This document shows positions 48,386 to 52,972 of a stretch of 52,972 nucleotides of DNA, one piece after another. Made by a program: the position numbers and the translations under genes. Origin of the DNA: Neobacillus novalis NBRC 102450 (GTDB lineage Bacteria > Bacillota > Bacilli > Bacillales > Cytobacillaceae); contig NZ_BCVP01000041.1 of the NCBI RefSeq assembly GCF_001591805.1, positions 1 to 52,972 of the forward strand, in the 5' to 3' direction. Within the stretch, counting starts at the first letter, position 1, and every line of letters begins with the position of its first letter. Under the pieces are notes generated by a model, which saw only the letters and a program-made list of their open reading frames with translations, did no database searches and was not told where the DNA came from.

Positions 48386-49363
48386 ATGGATGAAAGATTA
48401 ATAGAGGCACCTTGTGGGTTTATATCGATTGACCATAATGGATCTATTATCGAGGTCAATAAAACCTTTCTTGAATGGATGGGCTTCAAGCAAGAGAATT
48501 TAGTAGGAAAGCATTTTGAATCGTTATTAACGACAGGAAATAAGCTGATTTTTCATTCTTATTTTTATCCGAATATTAATTTGCATGGGCATGTAGAAGA
48601 GCTATTCATTAATCTTAGAAACCAAAATGGTGAATCCGTTCCTTATTTGATGAATGCTAGACGATTTGGGCAGAATGGTCAAGAAATGATTGACTGTATT
48701 TTGGTTCAAATGAAGAAGCGAATTGATTATGAGTTAGAATTACGTACGACTAAAAAACAAATGGAAGAGGCCTACATAGAGAAGAATCTAGCTTTTGCAA
48801 AACTAGAACAAATCTATCTTGAAATTGAGAAGAAACAGATTGAATTAATGGAAATCAATTCAGGATTAGTCGAAATATCGAATACAGATAAGCTCACAGG
48901 CATTCCGAACAGAAGATTCTTTCAAGAAAAGCTAGAAGAGCAGATTGAATTGTACCTCAAAGAACAAAAAACGTTCTCTCTGCTTATTATTGATATTGAT
49001 CATTTCAAAAAAGTGAATGATACATATGGGCATCAAATAGGCGATATTGTCCTTGCGAAATTAGCCAATATCCTAAAGACCCAGGCGCGACCTGAAGATA
49101 TAGCGGCGCGATTCGGTGGCGAAGAATTTGTCATCATTCTTCCGCATACTGGTGTGGATGAGGCAATATTGATGGCTCAGAGGATTAATCAAGAGGTTGA
49201 ACGAGCTGAATGGAAAGAAACAGGTTGTTTAACAGTGAGTGTTGGGGCAGCGACATTTACTGTTAAGGATACAGAAGCAACTATCTTGAAAAATGCCGAT
49301 CAAGCTCTCTATGCTTCCAAGGAAAATGGTCGAAATTGCGCCACACATTTTAGCGAGTTATAA
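48386..49363 (+). CDS. RsbP-like PAS domain fused to GGDEF diguanylate cyclase
   Basis: A 325-residue signalling protein. Residues about 1-115 are a PAS domain that begins LIEAPCGFISIDHNGSIIEV and has LFINLRNQNGESVPYLMNAR, strikingly like the PAS of RsbP (NDAPCGFLAL...). About 115-165 is a coiled coil; about 166-325 a GGDEF domain with DKLTGIPNRRFF, DIDHFKKVNDTYGH, RFGGEEFVIILP (active-site GGEEF) and the inhibitory site RPED five residues before it. It should make c-di-GMP. It is co-directional with rsbQ, 21 bases downstream, with AAAGGGAG. An RsbQ-gated cyclase is inferred. Confidence 0.88.
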   Translation: MDERLIEAPCGFISIDHNGSIIEVNKTFLEWMGFKQENLVGKHFESLLTTGNKLIFHSYFYPNINLHGHVEELFINLRNQNGESVPYLMNARRFGQNGQEMIDCILVQMKKRIDYELELRTTKKQMEEAYIEKNLAFAKLEQIYLEIEKKQIELMEINSGLVEISNTDKLTGIPNRRFFQEKLEEQIELYLKEQKTFSLLIIDIDHFKKVNDTYGHQIGDIVLAKLANILKTQARPEDIAARFGGEEFVIILPHTGVDEAILMAQRINQEVERAEWKETGCLTVSVGAATFTVKDTEATILKNADQALYASKENGRNCATHFSEL

Positions 49364-49451
49364 TTTGGTGCCTCCCCAAATAATGTTAACGATTCGACAA
49401 AAAGCGGGTGGTGAACACTGGCACTTAACCAAAAATATGATTTCGGATTAA

Positions 49452-49485
49452 GTGTGGTGAACCGTATCATAAGTAAATGAGGTTT
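49452..49485 (+). repeat. Imperfect direct repeat, left of MFS gene
   Basis: GTGGTGAACCGTATCATAAG then TAAATGAGGTTT, similar to ACGGTGAACCATACCATAAA then TAGAGGCGGTTT at 51010-51041, on the other side of the exporter gene. Confidence 0.45.
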
Positions 49486-49503
49486 ATTGTTGGAAAAATC
49501 AAA

Positions 49504-49546
49504 AGCCAAAACTAACAAGTTATCAAAAAAAGTTGTTAGTTTTTGG
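49504..49546. terminator. Bidirectional terminator
   Basis: GCCAAAACTAACAAG pairs with TTGTTAGTTTTTGGC. It ends the rsbQ/GGDEF unit on the plus strand and, with TTTTGATTTTT on the minus strand, the MFS gene. Confidence 0.65.
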
Positions 49547-49614
49547 CGTTTATTAACCTATACTTAATATTTTTATAAATTAGTCAGTCAGATTCTTATT
49601 ATTTTAATGCACTT

Positions 49615-50853
49615 TTAGATTTCGTCATCTTCTATTCGAGCTTTTCGCATCGATGAAAGACTGAACCATAGTCCACATAAAGCTAGGCCAGCTATAGAAA
49701 TCCATAAAGCCGTTAGGAACCCTAGTCCATCGGCGATGGCACCACCTATTGGGGCACCGATAACGACCACACTACGGTTGATGGATCGCATCGTTGCATT
49801 CATGCGACCTTGCAGATGAGATGGCGTGACATGCTGCTGATAGCCTATTTCGAGAGGACCCTCGATTCCCATGGCAAAGCCATACAATAGCTGCCCTACA
49901 ACCGCAAAAATGAGAGTTATGTTAAGTGGGTCGGAGTTGTTAGCTGCTGGAGCTAGAGCCATCACAATCACTGCTGGAGCATAGAGAATTCGAGAAAAAG
50001 CTATTGCACGCCCGACACCAAAGCGCTCACCGGCCCGAGTAGATAGAGAGGTTCCAGCGACTGCACCGACACCTGCAGCGGCGAGGGCAAACCCAAGGTG
50101 CGAGGCATCGAAGCCAAGCTCAATCAAAAAAAAGGATACGAGGACTGTCATCGTCATGCTATGGAAGAAAAACCAGACGTGCGTGTTTAAAGCAAGTGTA
50201 CGAAGGTATTGGTGTTGGTAGACCCATTTTAAACCTTCCTTGATTTGCTGGCCAAGTGGACCAGCCCTTACTTTTTCTGAGGGCTGATGTTTAATAGAGG
50301 CCATTAAAACGCCTGAAAACAGATACGATACGGCATCTACAAGAAGGGCAAAAGGTGCACCAATCCATGAGACAAGTCCACCTCCAATGGCTGGACCACT
50401 CGTTTCCGCAACAGCTGCGCTTTGTTCTAACCGGGCATATGCACGTGTTAATAAAGGACGAGGGACTAGTTGTGGCACAAAGGACCGGTAGGCAACATCA
50501 TTAAAAAGAGACAAGGTACCAAAGAGCACCAGCAAGATCATTAGCCAGCCAATACTGAGTACTCCTGTGACAGCCAATAAGCAAATAAAAGCAAAGATAA
50601 TACCACGCCCCATATCTGTTACCACCAGTACAGTCTTTCGGTGAAAACGATCAACCAAAACCCCCGCTATTAATCCCAACAGTACGTACGGAAGCCATCT
50701 AGATGCTGAAACCCAGCCAACATCAACAGCACTGCCTCCCATATTACTAACCACCAATACCTGAAGAGCCAGAGTAGTAATATATGTGCCAAAGTTTGAA
50801 GTTGTCGATGCAAGCCAAAAACGAACAAAGCTTCTGTGCTCCCTTAATTTCAT
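49615..50853 (-). CDS. MFS exporter (EntS/MFS_3-like)
   Basis: A 412-residue transporter with 12 hydrophobic segments; RSFVRFWLASTTSNFGTYIT at the start, GVLVDRFHRKTVLVVTDMGR (MFS motif A, about 65-84), SLFNDVAYRSFVPQLVPRPL and RMNATMRSINRSVVVIGAPI. This is the EntS/MFS_3 group, often drug or siderophore exporters. GAGGTG precedes the ATG. The gene is visibly richer in G and C than its surroundings and flanked by imperfect direct repeats, which suggests transfer. Substrate unknown. Confidence 0.83.
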   Translation of the reverse strand: MKLREHRSFVRFWLASTTSNFGTYITTLALQVLVVSNMGGSAVDVGWVSASRWLPYVLLGLIAGVLVDRFHRKTVLVVTDMGRGIIFAFICLLAVTGVLSIGWLMILLVLFGTLSLFNDVAYRSFVPQLVPRPLLTRAYARLEQSAAVAETSGPAIGGGLVSWIGAPFALLVDAVSYLFSGVLMASIKHQPSEKVRAGPLGQQIKEGLKWVYQHQYLRTLALNTHVWFFFHSMTMTVLVSFFLIELGFDASHLGFALAAAGVGAVAGTSLSTRAGERFGVGRAIAFSRILYAPAVIVMALAPAANNSDPLNITLIFAVVGQLLYGFAMGIEGPLEIGYQQHVTPSHLQGRMNATMRSINRSVVVIGAPIGGAIADGLGFLTALWISIAGLALCGLWFSLSSMRKARIEDDEI

Positions 50854-50991
50854 CGGGGGTTCACCTCTTTTGTCAATTTATCCACCTTAAAGATATAGTA
50901 ATCTATAATCGACTTTCAAAAAAGGGAAAACATACTAAGTAATTGAGAAAATATTATTATGGAAATATATAGCAATTAGTTTGATGGAAAA

Positions 50992-51043
50992 GCCTCATTT
51001 AGATACACCACGGTGAACCATACCATAAATAGAGGCGGTTTTT
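50992..51043 (+). terminator. Hairpin with T tract, orphan
   Basis: GCCTCATTTA pairs with TAAAT-A-GAGGC, enclosing CACCACGGTG, then GGTTTTT. No gene is immediately upstream on this strand; it may be a remnant or part of the leader of the next gene. The right-hand direct repeat (51010-51041) lies in it. Confidence 0.45.
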
Positions 51044-51187
51044 AAGATGAAATAATTAGAGGTGATACAAATTTCTGTATCACCTTTTAATGTAGATAAA
51101 TTTTTAAGAAGGTAATATTTAAATTTTATTGAATTTATAAATATGATCCTCTTTATCCAATAACAAAGCCCTTAGGAGATGAAGAAC

Positions 51188-51748
51188 ATGGGTATATTTG
51201 ATAAATTCAAAAAAAGTAAAGGAAAGAAAGATTATATTGAAGAATTAATTGCTAAATTGGGTTGCGACTGTTCAATCATTAAGGAGAACGATGTTAAAGG
51301 TGTTATGACCAAGTATCATCAAGCGCTCATAGAAGGCAAAAAAGATGGATATACACCACTTATTATTATCCCTTCAGAGATGATGTTAGAAATAGTTGAT
51401 ACCGAGGTGGATAAAGAATACTCGAACGATGATCGAGAAACAATTATTGCGAAAGCGGAGGATATTGATGTAAAAGAGTTGTTAAAGAGACTGCTTGATG
51501 AGGTCATGCCTATGGAAGATGACGAAGACTACGATATCACAGGTGAGTTTTCAGCAGAGGAACAGACAAACTTTTTTCTATCTATTGAAGATGCAATTAA
51601 TGAGAAAATCATTCTAGCTAAGATTCCAACAGATAAACCTTGGGAAGTAGCTGCCTGGGTTCCAATGGGAGGATTTAATGAATGTCCTATGCCAGAGGAG
51701 CAAGTTGCAGTATTTAAATACTGGTATGAAAAGAATGGTACTGGATGA
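51188..51748 (+). CDS. DUF4253-containing protein
   Basis: A 186-residue cytosolic acidic protein. MGIFDKFKKSKGKKDYIEEL opens the protein; the C-terminal part AKIPTDKPWEVAAWVPMGGF then NECPMPEEQVAVFKYWYEK is the DUF4253 signature. Such domains are found in many toxin-immunity-like and hypothetical proteins; function is not established. ATG 51188 lies 9 bases after TAGGAG; the ATG at 51179 abuts that site. Confidence 0.75.
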   Translation: MGIFDKFKKSKGKKDYIEELIAKLGCDCSIIKENDVKGVMTKYHQALIEGKKDGYTPLIIIPSEMMLEIVDTEVDKEYSNDDRETIIAKAEDIDVKELLKRLLDEVMPMEDDEDYDITGEFSAEEQTNFFLSIEDAINEKIILAKIPTDKPWEVAAWVPMGGFNECPMPEEQVAVFKYWYEKNGTG

Positions 51749-51769
51749 ATTGGATGATTACACAGAATC

Positions 51770-51886
51770 ATGAGAGTCATTCCTACTTTACGATTTAAAT
51801 CTGAGTGGGATGTTCAAATTATGCCAAGTTACATGGGTACAACAGCAAATGATACAGTAGCGATGAGGTGTATATTGAATCAGTAA
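51770..51886 (+). pseudogene. Short gene fragment (38 codons)
   Basis: The frame MRVIPTLRFKSEWDVQIMPS continues to a stop at 51886. It reads like the interior of a larger protein but has no ribosome site. Not recognised; probably a remnant. Confidence 0.28.
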
Positions 51887-51936
51887 TCAACAGAAGTGAG
51901 AAAAGTCAAAAAATCTCTTCCTGACTTTAGTATGTA

Positions 51937-51954
51937 CCCCCTATTGATAGGGGG
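51937..51954. terminator. GC-rich hairpin
   Basis: CCCCCTAT-TG-ATAGGGGG, followed six bases later by CTTTTTCT. It lies between the DUF4253 unit and the 52126 gene; no further gene is seen in 51887-52125. Confidence 0.5.
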
Positions 51955-52125
51955 ATTAACTTTTTCTAGCGATGCCACTAATTAGGAAATTTTTTTAGAT
52001 TATTCACCCGTCTTAGTAAAATGGTCTCAAAAAGGCTCATTATTATTTACCTATATTTTCTTACTATTGGTATAGTTTGTTATAGAAGTTAGTAAGAAAT
52101 GAATAAACAAAAGGAGGTGGGAATT

Positions 52126-52311
52126 ATGACAAGTCAAGTGAAAAAGAAATGGATTATTAGAATCATTGGATGGGTAATGATTATTTCTCTAGGAGTATAC
52201 AAAGTCTACTATCCTACGAAATATCCAGCTACAATTGCCGATTTCGGTGAATTCCTCTTTGTAGTGATTGCAGCACTATTATTAACTTATAAGATTGGTT
52301 CTAAAAAATAA
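52126..52311 (+). CDS. Small two-helix membrane protein (61 aa)
   Basis: ATG 52126 with AAGGAGGTGG five bases upstream. A basic start (TSQVKKKWIIR), hydrophobic segments about 10-23 and 41-56, and the basic end YKIGSKK. The strong ribosome site supports expression. An upstream ATG at 52099 is less likely. Not recognised. Confidence 0.6.
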   Translation: MTSQVKKKWIIRIIGWVMIISLGVYKVYYPTKYPATIADFGEFLFVVIAALLLTYKIGSKK

Positions 52312-52393
52312 AAATGGTTGGTCTAGCACCCCTAAAACAAAGGGAGCATTCCAAAGATAAAAATTATATTATAAGACAGAGAGTGGAAACAAA

Positions 52394-52519
52394 ATGTCGA
52401 GTAGTAAATGGCAGTGGATTAATGGGAAATGTTATTATTTCTATTCCAATGGTTCAATGGCAGTTAATAGAACCATAGATGGTTCCAGAGTCGGCTCCGA
52501 TGGCGCTTGGATTCAGTGA
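52394..52519 (+). CDS. Lone choline-binding-type repeat peptide
   Basis: A 41-residue peptide, MSSSKWQWINGKCYYFYSNG continuing SMAVNRTIDGSRVGSDGAWIQ, equals about two cell-wall/choline-binding repeats (WxWxxGKxYYFxxNGSMxxN). AGAGTGG precedes the ATG. It lacks a signal peptide and catalytic domain, so it is either the tail of a decayed cell-wall hydrolase or a tiny stand-alone protein. Confidence 0.5.
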   Translation: MSSSKWQWINGKCYYFYSNGSMAVNRTIDGSRVGSDGAWIQ

Positions 52520-52556
52520 ATAAGGATTTAGGCATATATAATAGAAGAAACTCGGA

Positions 52557-52688
52557 ATGAACGACTTGAAGTACAGCCCCCTAGCGGCCAAGGAAAAGCA
52601 CTCCTATTGGTACCTGAGTTGGAACAGCTACAAGAAACCATCCTGGCAGCAATTGGAGTACCTCGCGGAATTTGTTCAAGTTGGGTAG
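52557..52688 (+). pseudogene. Possible short gene or fragment (43 codons)
   Basis: ATG 52557 opens MNDLKYSPLAAKEKHSYWYL then SWNSYKKPSWQQLEYLAEF, which has a protein-like composition with many aromatic residues. No good ribosome site. Not recognised; may be truncated. Confidence 0.3.
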
Positions 52689-52790
52689 CTTACTAGAACT
52701 ATAGCCACCAGAGCTGAGAAATTAGACAAGATGAAGGACAAATTGTCGATATTTTTTAATAGATTAGTCCTTCATCCGGTTGGGCAGTTC

Positions 52791-52901
52791 CTATATCGAT
52801 TGGACCACCGCATCTAGCTTGGATTCAATCCGATAGAGCAGATAGAGGGTCACAACAATCGGGAATCCGACTTGGCTGATGAATGAAATGACTTCTTCCA
52901 C
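52791..52901 (-). CDS. YvrJ-family small membrane protein (36 aa)
   Basis: GTG 52901 has AAAGGAG 9 bases upstream. The peptide EEVISFISQVGFPIVVTLYL then LYRIESKLDAVVQSI matches the YvrJ family: one membrane helix (about 10-23) and a short amphipathic tail. YvrJ genes often follow DUF1659 and DUF2922 genes; these would lie beyond the right edge. Function unknown. Confidence 0.72.
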   Translation of the reverse strand: MEEVISFISQVGFPIVVTLYLLYRIESKLDAVVQSI

Positions 52902-52940
52902 GAGTATTCGCTCCTTTCTATTTTATTTGGATTTACAAGA

Positions 52941-52966
52941 AAAGACCGGCTTCAACTTGAAACCGG
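52941..52966 (-). terminator. Terminator of a gene beyond the right edge
   Basis: CCGGTTTCAA and TTGAAGCCGG pair on the minus strand (one G-T), followed by TCTTTTCTTG. It separates YvrJ from whatever gene lies to the right. Confidence 0.6.
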
Positions 52967-52972
52967 CCCCCT

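Overview
The window looks like chromosomal DNA of a spore-forming, low-G+C Bacillaceae species (Bacillus/Neobacillus-like). The evidence is strong AGGAGG-type ribosome sites with frequent TTG and GTG starts, small spore-coat type proteins (CotD-like, YjcZ-like), a YheC/YheD-type ATP-grasp protein, an RsbQ homologue, ECF sigma/anti-sigma pairs and GntR/UTRA sugar regulators. No rRNA, tRNA, CRISPR array or intact insertion sequence was seen.

Region 1 (about 0.8-21.4 kb) is an amino-sugar/galactose-type catabolic island on the + strand. After a PP2C-like phosphatase come a mannose-family PTS (IIB, IIC, IID, IIA), a GntR/UTRA repressor, a NagB/AgaI-like protein, a Cof-type HAD phosphatase, AgaS, a nagA remnant, tagatose-6-phosphate kinase (LacC) and tagatose-1,6-bisphosphate aldolase (LacD). 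This is the N-acetylgalactosamine/galactosamine route: PTS uptake, deamination/isomerisation to tagatose-6-P, phosphorylation, aldol cleavage. A second block follows: a GH4 glycosidase, a sugar ABC transporter, a PfkB kinase, an MFS transporter, a second GntR/UTRA regulator, an intact second agaS, and wrecks of a ROK kinase, nagA and lacC, ending with a D-lyxose isomerase. Two related but distinct palindromic operator types (TGGTTATG-ACAA-CATAACCA and TGGTAATG-ACAT-CATTAC) mark the two blocks. Both nagA (deacetylase) copies are broken, so GalNAc use would need a deacetylase encoded elsewhere.

Region 2 (21.4-30 kb) holds two ECF sigma/anti-sigma pairs, lipoproteins and many small hypothetical genes. 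A dispersed repeat family (outer motifs GGGTGCAAGAGTTTAA and CTAACGGGGCAGGTTAGTT, with a variable terminator-like hairpin inside) appears here and continues to about 47 kb; I saw none in region 1.

Region 3 (30-47.3 kb) contains a TetR/AhpD-like/OsmC stress module with palindromic sites, a HesB-like protein, a P-loop kinase, a cluster of spore-coat type genes, a cupin, a C39-like peptidase lipoprotein, an XRE regulator with a membrane partner, a SigX-like ECF sigma/anti-sigma pair with its own promoter, a YheC/D ATP-grasp protein and four GNAT acetyltransferases. Remnants include two differently decayed copies of one Crp/Fnr-regulator plus YdcZ-transporter module, and a possible Mrr-type winged-helix fragment.

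Region 4 (47.5-53 kb) has an RsbQ-type hydrolase followed by a protein that joins an RsbP-like PAS domain to a GGDEF diguanylate cyclase, the most interesting arrangement here. It is followed by a G+C-richer MFS exporter, a DUF4253 protein, small membrane proteins, a lone choline-binding-type repeat peptide and a YvrJ-family gene at the window edge.
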